64,000 nt of DNA from contig NZ_BNJF01000004.1 of the NCBI RefSeq assembly GCF_016587355.1, forward strand, positions 558,001 to 622,000, given 5' to 3'. The stretch comes from Ktedonospora formicarum. Lineage in GTDB: Bacteria > Chloroflexota > Ktedonobacteria > Ktedonobacterales > Ktedonobacteraceae. Within the stretch, counting starts at the first letter, position 1; each line of letters opens with the position of its first letter. The notes beneath the pieces are model-generated. The model made no database searches. It saw only the letters and a program-made list of their open reading frames with translations, and had not been told where the DNA came from. This document shows, one piece after another, positions 53,973 to 63,040 of this stretch. Position numbers and translations under genes: made by a program.

Positions 53973-54209
53973 ATGATGACCCAACCAGCGGCACATAACC
54001 AGAACAGTCAGTGGCCAGACCCAGTGTTAGAGTATGTCTTTGCCATCGAAAACGAGGACCCGAAAGCGCTTCAGAGCGTTTTGCAGAAATATGGATATCG
54101 GGATGATATTATGGCTGCGTTTCTGGCTCTCCATATCGTCTTCAATCCTGAATTGAACTTTATCGGCCAACTCGTGCAGTTCCGCGCGACCGGGAAGATA
54201 GGTACGTGA
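53973..54209 (+). CDS. Small hypothetical protein, 78 aa
   Basis: CAGGAGGAGAG precedes ATG 53973, a strong ribosome site. The product (MMTQPAAHNQNSQWPDPVLE ... DPKALQSVLQKYGYRDDIMA) is soluble, helical and has no recognised motif. Its tail (LNFIGQLVQFRATGK) is hydrophobic. It could be a small regulator or a peptide-precursor-like protein, but nothing proves either. Confidence 0.5.
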   Translation: MMTQPAAHNQNSQWPDPVLEYVFAIENEDPKALQSVLQKYGYRDDIMAAFLALHIVFNPELNFIGQLVQFRATGKIGT

Positions 54210-54375
54210 ACAAGCATCAATGAATGGCAATGAAGTATCCATCGGCCTCGTCGTCAAAACAATCTACTCTCGCTTCTTTTGGAAGGCGAGCCGCTAGAGT
54301 TTTCTTCTCACCAGAAACAATAGTGACGCGTGAAGTGAGCTAGAATGTAGCGGACCAGATGCTCTACAAAGGAGA

Positions 54376-54576
54376 GTGAAGGCAACCATACAAGTCATCA
54401 GTTGGGCAACAACGCCTCTCGGAGCGCTCTTGGGAGGATGGCTTGGAGTGCAGATCGGCATACGCTCCACCTTATTTCTCGTTGTTGGTAGCCTCCTTTT
54501 TGCGCAACTCTGGCTCTGGTGTTCGCCTGTCCGTACACTGTGCACACTTCCACAGGAAAAAGAGCACAAGGATTGA
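54376..54576 (+). pseudogene. MFS transporter C-terminal relic
   Basis: KATIQVISWATTPLGALLGG ... LGVQIGIRSTLFLVVGSLLF ... CSPVRTLCTLPQEKE matches the last two helices and tail of an MFS exporter of the TetA/MdtG-like type. No start or earlier helices are present, so it is a fragment of about 66 codons. Confidence 0.65.
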
Positions 54577-55271
54577 CGCTAGAATGATACGAGATGAAGC
54601 ACCCAATGATTGATAGCCCCTGAGTCAGGAGGCAACACCTCATGGGGCAACTTTTTTGCAGTGAGAGGAGATTCTTTGGAATGATCTCTGTCTCCCTTTC
54701 TCTCAGCCATTTCACAAGAGACACGACTTCTGCAAGCGATGGGAACGAAGGAATAAATGAGCATATCCCTAATCACCCCTTCTCCATCAGACACTCCTAG
54801 ATCTTGATCCCCAACACCTCCGCCAGATCTTTTGTCAGTCTTTCTAGGTCCCTAGCAACTTCGGGTCGCATCAGATGACTAAAATCACAACACACCATAT
54901 CCATGTGAAGACGCCATACCTGTGTGAAACCCAAATTCGTACATTCTCAGGATATTGTCAGAATTGGTTCAGCTTCAGCCATCACTTGTTGCTCCAGATC
55001 CACCTTGCGAGGCCCACAAGAAAGACACGACCAGCGATCACAGCGCGCACGCCTCACCTCACCCGTTTTCCGATGGCGCAGTACCCAGGCATCCCGACAG
55101 ACATAGAGTGTGCCATCCCATCTTCCAAGCGCCAGTCCACCCGCTCCTCAACTGTCGGGATATATCCAGGTCTTCACATCGGCCCCTACTCCTCTCACAC
55201 TTCCATCTCAAAAATATACAAGCGCTGAATGGTTGTGATTAGTATACAACCATTCAGGAAGGAGAAAACCT
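54577..55271. other. Gene-poor stretch holding one pseudogene
   Basis: Contains the decayed minus-strand frame at 54797-55138. A TGTATACTAATCAC... patch just before 55272 (GTGATTAGTATACAACC) may be a promoter or operator for the ORF that follows. Nothing else is recognisable. Confidence 0.35.
54797..55138 (-). pseudogene. Cys-rich protein relic with an in-frame TGA
   Basis: On the minus strand the frame reads GRWDGTLYVCRDAWVLRHRK, TGEVRRARCDRWSCLSCGPRK and ... EAEPILTIS, then TGA, then ECTNLGFTQVWRLHMDMVCC ... LERLTKDLAEVLGIKI and a final stop. The RC-x-W-C-x-x-CG-PRK pattern is like the zinc knuckle of plasmid/phage replication-initiator-like proteins, but no catalytic part remains. Both ends are poorly defined. 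Confidence 0.35.
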
Positions 55272-55391
55272 ATGCGCAATAACCCCCTCACGTATCGACG
55301 TATCGCGTTGCTCGCAGGTGTCTCATTTTTCCTCAACGCCTTCCTTATCCAATGGATTGGTATGGGGTATGCTGAACCATATTTTCATTAA
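55272..55391 (+). pseudogene. Truncated membrane-protein start, 39 codons
   Basis: GGAAGGAG precedes ATG 55272. The product MRNNPLTYRRIALLAGVSFF then LNAFLIQWIGMGYAEPYFH ends after one helix, and the sequence beyond has no matching frame. It looks like the first exon-sized piece of a lost membrane gene. Confidence 0.4.
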
Positions 55392-55536
55392 GACCGTACT
55401 CTTTACGGTGTGATTATGTCAGTCACGACCGCCCTTTTCCTCGTTGCTTGCAATTAATGAGCCACTTATCCGAGATTGACAATTTGTTGGCCCAGGTGGC
55501 GAAGATATGAGCCAAACGACACAAATAGCTGTTGAT

Positions 55537-55608
55537 GGCTTTTTTCGCAGCGAATGAAATAGCCTCTCTGCTTATTGGGGTGAAGTTAAGTTCGCTGCGA
55601 AAAAAGCC
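55537..55608. repeat. 18-bp perfect inverted repeat with 36-bp spacer
   Basis: GGCTTTTTTCGCAGCGAA (55537-55554) is exactly inverted at 55591-55608. It could be the end pair of a tiny non-autonomous element, or a transcript hairpin whose A/T tract serves as a terminator for genes upstream. Confidence 0.5.
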
Positions 55609-55663
55609 GCAAAGTAAGAACACATACAAGGGAGATGTTTCAGAGCATGGCTTGACGCTCCTA

Positions 55664-55680
55664 ATATTATGCGTTAATAT
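55664..55680. promoter_or_regulatory. Candidate operator of the ArsR-family repressor
   Basis: ATATTA-TGCGT-TAATAT lies 46 bp before the repressor start. ArsR/SmtB-type repressors bind AT-rich palindromes of this kind; binding is inferred. Confidence 0.5.
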
Positions 55681-55725
55681 GTCACCAAGTAATGACTTAT
55701 TAACACATGAGAAAGAAGAAATCCT

Positions 55726-56109
55726 ATGCCTACCTTGCAAGCCCAAGCGCTAACACTCAAAGCCAAACTCTATCGTGGCTTTGCTGATCCTTCTCGTCTC
55801 TCCATTCTGGAGACACTGCGAGAAGGGCCTTTGCCGGTGAATGCTATTGTCGAGAGGACGGGGTTATCGCGAACCAATGTCTCCAATCATCTCCGCTGTC
55901 TCTCTGACTGTGACCTCGTGGCATCGGAATCGCAGGGCCGCTACACCTTTTATCAGTTGAGCCATCCCAAGATTGCGGATCTCTTTCGCATCACCGAGGA
56001 TATTGTGCGTGATATTGCACGCGGCATGTATGAATGCACGAATTACACTGATCAGCATCCAGGATTTGAAGCGAAAGGAGAAGAGGATGGGTGCTGCAAT
56101 CCCTCATGA
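55726..56109 (+). CDS. cmtR: ArsR-family metal sensor, CmtR-like (Cd/Pb)
   Basis: The 127-aa winged-helix protein has the recognition helix TGLSRTNVSNHLRCLSDCDL. The two Cys (C-x3-C) in that helix match the Cd/Pb ligands of mycobacterial CmtR (LACLRDCGLV), and a third Cys (MYECTNY) sits in the C-terminal part. The rest is typical: RGFADPSRLSILETL and GRYTFYQLSHPKI. It overlaps the ATPase gene by 23 bp, so both are one transcript, and it should repress them until Cd or Pb binds. The tail CCNP might add metal contacts. Confidence 0.85.
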   Translation: MPTLQAQALTLKAKLYRGFADPSRLSILETLREGPLPVNAIVERTGLSRTNVSNHLRCLSDCDLVASESQGRYTFYQLSHPKIADLFRITEDIVRDIARGMYECTNYTDQHPGFEAKGEEDGCCNPS

Positions 56110-58438
56110 GCTGCGAACGCTCGAACTGAACGTAAAAGGCATGGATTGCGCCGAGTGTACTCAGCATGTGCAACATGCACTCTGTGCGCTTCCTGGTGTC
56201 ACGGAAACACAGGTCTATCTTTCCTCTGAGAAAGCCATCGTTCGCTACGATCCCGCGCAAGTGGATACGAGGGCGTTTCGCAAAGTGGTCGAGAGCGCTG
56301 GATACACGCTTTCGCTTCCACTGCGCACCATCGAACTGAAGATCGCTGGGATGGACTGTACCGAATGTACTGAACATGTGCAGCATGCTCTGGCAGAACT
56401 CCCAGGGGTCGAAGAAGCTCAAGTGTATCTTGCGTCAGAGAAAGCAGCGGTTCGGTATGATCCCACCCAGGTTGATCTTCCCACGTTTCACCAGGCCGTC
56501 AAGGCAGCAGGGTACTCGATTACAGCAGAAGAAGCGTCAAAAGAGGCTGATTCTGCCCCTCCCTCGCTCGGCTCCTTTACGCGTCCGATTCTCACCCTCT
56601 TTGCTATGGTGCTGGGCATCGTGCTCCTGGTCGTGATCGTCGGCGAATGGCTGGGATGGATGGAACGCATCACGGATCTGGTTCCCTGGTATGTTGGATG
56701 GGCACTCGTCTTGCTTGCCGGTTCCCCCATTTTTCTGAACGTCATCAAAGCGGCGTTGCGCCGTCAGGTGATTTCCCACACCCTCATGAGCCTTGGCGTC
56801 TTTGCCGCGCTTGTGGTGGGACAGTGGTCCACCGCTGCGGTGGTCGTCTTCTTCATGCATATGGGCAATATCGCGGAGACCTTTACCACCGAACGTTCTC
56901 GACGTGCGCTGAAGCATCTGACCTCGATGACACCGAAAACGGCTCGTCTTGAGCGAGACGGGAATGAAACGCTCGTGCCTATCGGTGAGGTTCAACCGGG
57001 TGATGTCGTGATTGTCCGACCAGGCGAAGCCATTCCAGTTGATGGTCAGGTGCTTCTTGGACAGGCAACGGTCAATCAGGCCGCTATCACTGGTGAGTCT
57101 ATGCCCGTTGAAGTGGGTGAAGGAAGTCAGGTCTATGCTGCCACTCTTGCCACACTGGGGAGGTTGCGGCTTCGCACAACTCATGTGGGAGCAGATACCA
57201 CCTTCGGACGAGTGATTCGCATGGTGGAAGAAGCAGAGGCGCATCGTGCCGATGTGCAACGTCTGGCAGATCGTTTTTCTGCCTACTTTCTTCCTATTGT
57301 GGGAACGATTGCGGCCCTTACCTTGCTGATCAGCCGGAACCCGCTTGCCACAGCCTCTGTGCTGGTGGTTGCCTGTTCCTGTTCGTTGGCTCTAGCGACA
57401 CCGGTAGCGATGCTGGCTTCTATTGGAGCTGCCGCTAAACGGGGTATGCTCATTAAGGGCGGCAAGTACCTGGAGATCCTTGCAAGGGCGGACGTGGTGC
57501 TCGTGGATAAAACAGGAACGGTGACGGTTGGCAAACCGCAAATTACCGATATCGTTGCCACAAGCCAGCTCACCCCCTCAGATATCCTGCGCTTGGCAGC
57601 CAGTGCGGAGCGGTATTCGGAACATCCTCTCGCTGAAGCCGTACGGTCGAAAGCACTGAAACAAGGACTGTCGCTTCAGTCTCCTGACCAGTTTGAGGCT
57701 ATTCCAGGACAGGGGATACAGGCTCATATTGATGGGAGCAAGCTGGTCATCGGCAACGCACGCCTCATTTCCTCGGGGCACAATCAAGCTGAGACCGCTC
57801 TTCTTGAAGCGCAAGGCAAAACGCTCCTGTTTATCGAGCGCGATGGTGAACTCGTTGGCTTGCTTGCAGCCTCAGATACTGTGCGTCCTGAAGTGCCAGA
57901 AGCCCTTGCCTCTCTCAGAAGGTATGGCGTCAAACACATCGAAATCCTGACCGGAGACAACGAGCGCGTGGCAGCGAGCCTAGCCGCCCAACTGGGGATT
58001 GGCTATCAGGCTAACCTCTTGCCCGAAGACAAGATCCGCTTGGTCAAGGAATACCAGGCCAAAGGGCATACGGTGGTCATGGTCGGCGATGGGGTCAACG
58101 ATGCGCCCGCGCTGGCCCAGGCGGATGTGGGCATGGCAATGGGCGTGGCCGGAACGGATGTAGCAATGGATGCGGCCCACATGGCGCTCATGCGCAATGA
58201 TTGGCGACTAGTACCGGAAGTGTTTGCCATTGCCCATCGCACGATGCGCGTGGTCAAAATGAACATTGGCTTTACCGCCCTCTACAACCTGGTAGGTCTC
58301 TCGTTGGCCACCTTTGGTATCCTGCCACCGATCCTGGCTGCTGCTGCTCAGTCGCTGCCCGATTTGGGGATTCTTGCCAACTCAGCGAGGCTGCTCCGAC
58401 CAGGCCAAACACAGCAGAAAGGTACAGACAAGGAATGA
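56087..58438 (+). CDS. P1B-type heavy-metal-exporting ATPase with CSC transport motif
   Basis: ATG 56087 after AAAGGAGAAG gives 783 aa. Two heavy-metal domains have GMDCAEC and GMDCTEC (Cys 21/24 and about 93/96), the Asp preceding Cys being typical of Zn/Cd/Pb domains. The core has ITGES, DKTGTVTVGKP, SEHPLA and MVGDGVNDAPALA. The transmembrane motif reads VVACSCSLALATP, so Ser replaces the usual Pro of CPC. Coupled to a CmtR-like sensor, Cd/Pb (or Zn) export is the likely role. Confidence 0.9.
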   Translation: MGAAIPHELRTLELNVKGMDCAECTQHVQHALCALPGVTETQVYLSSEKAIVRYDPAQVDTRAFRKVVESAGYTLSLPLRTIELKIAGMDCTECTEHVQHALAELPGVEEAQVYLASEKAAVRYDPTQVDLPTFHQAVKAAGYSITAEEASKEADSAPPSLGSFTRPILTLFAMVLGIVLLVVIVGEWLGWMERITDLVPWYVGWALVLLAGSPIFLNVIKAALRRQVISHTLMSLGVFAALVVGQWSTAAVVVFFMHMGNIAETFTTERSRRALKHLTSMTPKTARLERDGNETLVPIGEVQPGDVVIVRPGEAIPVDGQVLLGQATVNQAAITGESMPVEVGEGSQVYAATLATLGRLRLRTTHVGADTTFGRVIRMVEEAEAHRADVQRLADRFSAYFLPIVGTIAALTLLISRNPLATASVLVVACSCSLALATPVAMLASIGAAAKRGMLIKGGKYLEILARADVVLVDKTGTVTVGKPQITDIVATSQLTPSDILRLAASAERYSEHPLAEAVRSKALKQGLSLQSPDQFEAIPGQGIQAHIDGSKLVIGNARLISSGHNQAETALLEAQGKTLLFIERDGELVGLLAASDTVRPEVPEALASLRRYGVKHIEILTGDNERVAASLAAQLGIGYQANLLPEDKIRLVKEYQAKGHTVVMVGDGVNDAPALAQADVGMAMGVAGTDVAMDAAHMALMRNDWRLVPEVFAIAHRTMRVVKMNIGFTALYNLVGLSLATFGILPPILAAAAQSLPDLGILANSARLLRPGQTQQKGTDKE

Positions 58439-58923
58439 ACGTGCTCTTTCCCATTCTCCTCTATGGTATCCCAGCATCCCTGCTTCTCTCCGCCATCATT
58501 GTAGGCATGGGGTTGGTGAATCCCCGTCTGATGCTTCGAAGCTATCCCAAAGATGTGCGAGCAGCAGTGCCACCGCAAACGGATCAGGAAAAGCGACAGA
58601 CGCTTTATTGGAGCATTCCTTTTTGGCTTTGTTTGCTCAGTTTCCCGGTGGCCGCCGCACTTTCCACAAAAGGAGCACAAGGGAATGCAGTGGAGATCTT
58701 CTTGAGTGCGGCAGGCACCATCTTTCTCTTTAACCTCGTGGATTGGTTGATCCTGGATTGGCTTATCGTGTGTACGATCACCCCTCGCTTCATGGTGCTG
58801 TCTGGAACGGAGGGAATGGCTGGATACAAAAACTACGGGATGCACTTCAGGGGTTTTCTCATTGGGACAGGGCTTGCTGCTGTGATTGGCTTCCTCACTA
58901 CCATCATCCTCATCTTTTTCTAA
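58435..58923 (+). CDS. Four-helix membrane protein of the metal unit, unknown
   Basis: ATG 58435 overlaps the ATPase stop (ATGA), so it is coupled. The 162-aa product has helices LFPILLYGIPASLLLSAIIV, YWSIPFWLCLLSFPVAAAL, IFLFNLVDWLILDWLIVCTI and FLIGTGLAAVIGFLTTIILI. LVDWLILDWLIV carries two Asp in a helix, a possible metal path. No family is recognised. Its operon place suggests a role in metal export or membrane response. Confidence 0.65.
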   Translation: MNVLFPILLYGIPASLLLSAIIVGMGLVNPRLMLRSYPKDVRAAVPPQTDQEKRQTLYWSIPFWLCLLSFPVAAALSTKGAQGNAVEIFLSAAGTIFLFNLVDWLILDWLIVCTITPRFMVLSGTEGMAGYKNYGMHFRGFLIGTGLAAVIGFLTTIILIFF

Positions 58924-59439
58924 AGAGACCCTTGCCAGATCCTTCTCGTGCCTCCATGTAGATGGATCTGGTTGTTACTTTTCGGCTGGTGACAGCAATC
59001 TTGTGCGTCGTGTCACGCTTGATGATATCCCTGGTTTAGCCAGGAAGAACTGAGAAGGAGGTTCTTGAGTCACCTCACTCACCTGGACCCGAAAGGGAAA
59101 GGGAAAAGTAGCATGTGATGGAAAGCAGTGATGTCCTAGAGGCACAGCAGGGCATGCGCTGCAAGACTCGCATCCTATGGCAAGAGCTGGATTGCCCAAA
59201 GCCAAATTTCCAGTGGAGTATCTGTCCTCTCAACGGAAATGTGTCTGAAACCGATGTCATGCTGAGCATCAATCTTGAAGGTTGATTGGTGTTCCTTCTC
59301 CAGCATGGACGATGATCAACGAGATCATTGAAGGAAATGAGTTGGCTGCCTACAGGATGCTCGATACGTATCATCTTGACGGAACACGGGATTCCCTACC
59401 AGGCGTGAGCCTCATGGGAACGGAGCGCCGAGAGTACTT
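58924..59439. other. Stretch before the third group II intron, with two gene-like frames
   Basis: ATG 59118 to 59285 encodes 55 aa (MESSDVLEAQQGMRCKTRIL ... SETDVMLSINLEG). A TTG frame from 59282 reads LIGVPSPAWTMINEIIEGNE ... LMGTERREYL and runs into the intron 5' end. Neither is recognised. They may be pieces of one gene split by the intron. Nothing else is supported. Confidence 0.35.
59118..59285 (+). CDS. Small hypothetical ORF, 55 aa
   Basis: ATG 59118 opens a short soluble frame with two Cys pairs (MRCKTR, LDCPKPN, SICPLNG). It has protein-like composition but a poor ribosome site, and it may belong to a larger gene broken by the nearby intron. Low certainty. Confidence 0.3.
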   Translation: MESSDVLEAQQGMRCKTRILWQELDCPKPNFQWSICPLNGNVSETDVMLSINLEG

Positions 59440-60611
59440 GTGAGAGTTACGCCTCACCAGGGCGTGTGGGAAGGCCACACACAGGGGGAAGCAGCGCAGG
59501 TAGTCGCATTCTTCTTCGGGAAGAGCACGAGATGTGCATATTCTGAACGAATGGAATGCCATTACTGGAAAGCCGCGTGCATGGAAAGCGTGCATGCGTG
59601 GTTTGGGGAATTGCGACACGAAGTCGCTCATGTAGCTGTTGAGCCAGAGAAATTTGGACTCAACCCGATGTTCTGCCATCGGTATCCTACCAGGGCCTGC
59701 GTTTGGAGCAATCCAAGGGTGGGAAGCCCCTGGGATAATGTAGCCTCACTCGTAAGAGTGGCGGTCGATCCGTGAGGAAGAGCCGCGACTGCTAGCACCA
59801 AGGCGGTTGGGAACTAGGGTCAGATGATATGGTCAACTCAGGTAAATCGCTGATAAACGTCGTGAACCACGAAAAGCCAAAGGTGCTGACAGGCTTAACC
59901 AAAATGGTTTGTGTGCCGGTTCAGGAATTTTCCTCCTTTCCTGACGCAGACAAAGAGCCACCGGCGAACAGGCGAGACCTACGTCATCTATCGGTACATG
60001 AACGGAACGTGGTAAGTCCGTAGCTCTCCCAATAGGGAAAGCTAACCGCAAGGGAAGCCGATAGGGCTGCGGATACAGGAGGATAGAAAAAGCGAAGGCC
60101 ACTCAGTAATAGAGTGGATAGAGAGTAAAACATGCTCTCGTGCGAAAGCAAGCTGACTTCTATCTGGTCTTTCAGAGCGAGAAAATTTGGCAAACCGAGG
60201 AAGGAACAAGGCAGATGACGGCAAACACACCTGCTCAGACAGGAACGGATGCTGGTGCAGTTTCTCATGTTGAAGATGAGTGGGATTCCATCGATTGGAA
60301 TGCAGCTCAAAGCAACGTGCGTCGGCTCCAAGTGCGTATCGCCCAGGCCACGAAGGAAGGTAGATGGGGCAAAGTGAAAGCCTTGCAACGTCTGCTGACC
60401 CATTCATTTTACGGCAAAGCTCTTGCTGTAAGACGGGTGACGGAAAATCAAGGCAGAAAAACAGCAGGTGTGGACGGGGAAACCTGGACCATGCCAAGCC
60501 AAAAAGCAAAAGCCATTCTCCGACTTCAGCAGCACGGGTATCACCCCAAGCCGCTGAGGCGGGTCTACATCCCAAAAAGCTCAGGAAAAATGCGCCCCCT
60601 GGGTATCCCGA
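59440..60611 (+). ncRNA. Group II intron 5' part, RNA domains I-IV, split by a recombinase element
   Basis: GTGAGAGTTACGCCTCACC at 59440 is a plausible GUGYG-type 5' end. The later CATCTATCGGTACATGAACG then GAACGTGGTAAGTCC (about 59978-60018) is the conserved domain I segment of bacterial group II introns. The maturase gene follows. Its remainder lies beyond the element at 63342, and the intron 3' end is not in the window. Confidence 0.6.
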
Positions 60612-60612
60612 T
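60215..60612 (+). pseudogene. Group II intron maturase, N-terminal part, split by a recombinase element
   Basis: GGAAGGAAC precedes ATG 60215. MTANTPAQTGTDAG is followed by IDWNAAQSNVRRLQVRIAQA, RRVTENQGRKTAGVDGETW and the RT-0/1 block VYIPKSSGKMRPLGIP. The frame is cut after CCGAT at 60612 and resumes at 63342. The joined protein would read GIP-MPCMLDRAMQA. Confidence 0.85.
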
Positions 60613-60706
60613 AGGTCTTTCATACTGCCTCTCTTTCCCGGCGCGTTTCGGAATACCGATGGTCGCCAACGGGGTGGACTAGAAGCCCCAGCCCACCCTC
60701 TTCGTA

Positions 60707-62824
60707 CTACTCTACCACGTTCTGCTGCGGCTTTCCAGTCTGACGGGGTTTCCAATGTTGTTGCGTCGGCTTACGAAGCTCCGCGATGCGTTCCGGGGTG
60801 AGCGTAATCCAGCGTGGTCCATGAGGAGCCGTTTGCACATACTCCAAGCGCCCCGTTTCACACCACTTCGCAATGGTTGAGATATTGACATGAAGCAAGG
60901 TGGCCGCTGTTCGTGCTGAATAGCGCCCATCACCACGCTGCCCAGTGGGGCACGCTGCCGGGCCCTGAGGGCAGCCTGCCTCAATCTGGTAATCATACCG
61001 CAAGGATTGCACTTTCTTCGCCGTAAACATTCCTCCTCCGCCAGCACTGTATCCAGCTTCATTCAGCAAACTAGCCATGGATGCATCCGAATAGGTGGGA
61101 GCCCATTTCTGGATAGATGCAATGACCTCCGGTCGGGTTTGGCGAAGCTCCCACGACTTTTTGAGGCGCGGGATGGACAGACTGGTGCGGGCCTCTGTCT
61201 GCCAGCGAATATCGATCACCACCAGGTCGCCACGCTTGGCCAGGGTCACGTCTTTGATCAGCCAGCGCACGAGTTGTTTCCGTTGGGCGTTCGTAGTCGT
61301 GGGAGCACCCCAGAGCGTCGGCAGGTCCTGGGCCAGCGCGCGGATCTGTTCCCGTTGCTCCGCCGACAGCCTCAGTGCATCAGGCACCGGTTGGGTTTGA
61401 TATTCCCGTTCCAGCCGATCCACTTCCACGAGTTTCTCGTTCCAGTCCCGTTCCAGGCTACGCGCCACGAGTCGATTCTCTGGGTCCACTGCATGGTAGC
61501 GTCGGCGCGCCAGGTCAGCATCGTACTGCGCCCGCTCAATTTGCCGCTTCGCCTGCTGATCGAGTTGTTTGGCGCGCCCCTCCAGATGGGCGAGAGCCGA
61601 GAGCGCGACTTCCAACTGTGCTGGCTCCATGGCTTCCAACAGCGCCTTGCCAACGACCTGGTCAATGCGATCCCCTCGCATGGTCTGGCAGACCTTGACC
61701 GCCAACTGGGTATGCGCCTGGCTGCATTCGTAGATCAACACCGATCCCTCGCGCTGATAGCGTACACTCATCCGACGGCCACACGAGCCACAGAGCACGA
61801 TCCCTTGCAAGAGCGAAGGACCGTCACGTACCGCTCCTCGGTGGGCAGCAGCTGTGGTATTCTGGTTATCAGCCAATTGCTGCTGATTGCACCGAAACTG
61901 GTCCCAGGTGATGTAGCCTGGATGTCTGTCCAGCAGCACGATGGGCCACTCCTCCTGCTTGACTCTGCGTGTACGTCCCTTGATCCGTGGTTCTTCGCCG
62001 GGCAGGGCGTGCCGACGGGTGTGCGTTCGCCCGTAGACGTAGGCTCCGGCATACAGCGGGCTATGCAATACATCTAACACTCGGCCATGACAGAGTGGCA
62101 CCCACTCCAACTCACCAGAACGGACACCGCCCCAGTGCCGGGTAGGGAAGCGCAACTGATGTTTGGCGAAGTAGCTTACCACGGCCAGCGCCGATTGATG
62201 CTGCTCAAAGAGGGTGAACACCAAACGGATGGCTCCCTGAACCGCCTCATCGGGATCAAGGACCACATGGCCCACCGGGTCATAGATGAGTCCGCTCGGC
62301 AGGCGGAAGCGCAGCTTCCCTTGTTCGGCTTTGGTCAGCTTGCCACCCTGCAAGCGCTGATGCAGCCAATGCAGTTCTGCTTCGCTCATGGTCCCCTTGA
62401 AGCCCAACAGGAGGCGGTCATTGTACAAGCCGGGATCGTAGACGCCCTCCTCGTCAATGACCAGAGTATCAGTGAGGGCACAGATCTCCAGCAGGCGATA
62501 CCAATCACTGCATGAGCGGGCCAAGCGCGAGACTTCCAAACTCAGAACTGCTCCTACATGGCCCAGCCCGACTTCAGCCACCAGCAATTGAAAACCGTCG
62601 CGCCCAATGGTCGAGGAACCGGATTGACCTTGATCCTGGTCAATCACTTCGATGCCTGCCTGTTCCCAGCCCAACTCGTGCGCGCGCTTGACCAGGTCAT
62701 ATTGGCGTGTGGTACTGCCGATATTCTCGCGAACTTGCAGCAGTGTCGATTGGCGCACATAGATCACCGCTTGTCTGCTGAGATGATCAGGACGGATTTT
62801 GAGGGTGTGCTGCTGGATCGGCAT
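60707..62824 (-). CDS. Large serine recombinase, 705 aa
   Basis: AGAGGAGG precedes ATG 62824. The N-terminal resolvase domain has VIYVRQSTLLQVRENIGSTT (nucleophile Ser), QDQGQSGSSTIGRDGFQ and LEVSRLARSCSDWYRLL (Arg). The recombinase domain follows (LDVLHSPLYAGAYVYGRTHT), then a zinc ribbon with CGSCGRRMSVRYQ and a later Cys (YECSQ). A helical coil and a C-terminal MerR-like HTH (ARTAATLLHVNISTIAKWCE) complete it. It should integrate and excise the element. Confidence 0.93.
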   Translation of the reverse strand: MPIQQHTLKIRPDHLSRQAVIYVRQSTLLQVRENIGSTTRQYDLVKRAHELGWEQAGIEVIDQDQGQSGSSTIGRDGFQLLVAEVGLGHVGAVLSLEVSRLARSCSDWYRLLEICALTDTLVIDEEGVYDPGLYNDRLLLGFKGTMSEAELHWLHQRLQGGKLTKAEQGKLRFRLPSGLIYDPVGHVVLDPDEAVQGAIRLVFTLFEQHQSALAVVSYFAKHQLRFPTRHWGGVRSGELEWVPLCHGRVLDVLHSPLYAGAYVYGRTHTRRHALPGEEPRIKGRTRRVKQEEWPIVLLDRHPGYITWDQFRCNQQQLADNQNTTAAAHRGAVRDGPSLLQGIVLCGSCGRRMSVRYQREGSVLIYECSQAHTQLAVKVCQTMRGDRIDQVVGKALLEAMEPAQLEVALSALAHLEGRAKQLDQQAKRQIERAQYDADLARRRYHAVDPENRLVARSLERDWNEKLVEVDRLEREYQTQPVPDALRLSAEQREQIRALAQDLPTLWGAPTTTNAQRKQLVRWLIKDVTLAKRGDLVVIDIRWQTEARTSLSIPRLKKSWELRQTRPEVIASIQKWAPTYSDASMASLLNEAGYSAGGGGMFTAKKVQSLRYDYQIEAGCPQGPAACPTGQRGDGRYSARTAATLLHVNISTIAKWCETGRLEYVQTAPHGPRWITLTPERIAELRKPTQQHWKPRQTGKPQQNVVE

Positions 62825-62990
62825 AGCACGCCTCCTCTCTTTCACACTGGCTAGCAGGACGCGTTACGACTGCATTCAAAGCTAATTGTGCTAAGAGGCC
62901 AATGACGCGGATTTGCAGGTCAGAAGAGAGGTGAGCCCAGATGTGGACCAACGCGCTCTGCTCCTGATCAGAAGAGGGAAGTGGGGCCAT
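62787..62990 (-). CDS. Small accessory ORF of the recombinase element, 67 aa
   Basis: AAGGAGGTCGC precedes ATG 62990, a strong site. The product (MAPLPSSDQEQSALVHIWAH LSSDLQIRVIGLLAQLALNA) is helical and its end overlaps the recombinase start by 38 bases. Similar small ORFs accompany recombinases of this type. Its function is unknown, possibly controlling recombination direction. Confidence 0.6.
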   Translation of the reverse strand: MAPLPSSDQEQSALVHIWAHLSSDLQIRVIGLLAQLALNAVVTRPASQCEREEACYADPAAHPQNPS

Positions 62991-63040
62991 GCAGCGACCT
63001 CCTTGCTGTGCCCAAACCACAAGACAGGCAGATGGCTCTA

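Larger units (their letters stand above)
55392..55725. other. Promoter region of the metal-resistance unit with a strong inverted repeat
   Basis: No gene is supported. The stretch holds an 18-bp inverted repeat (55537-55608) and an AT palindrome (55664-55680) before the ArsR-family gene. Confidence 0.45.

Noticed and set aside
60707..62845. Prophage integrase
   Set aside because: The insert is only 2.7 kb with no phage structural or lysis genes; a stand-alone serine-recombinase element fits better.
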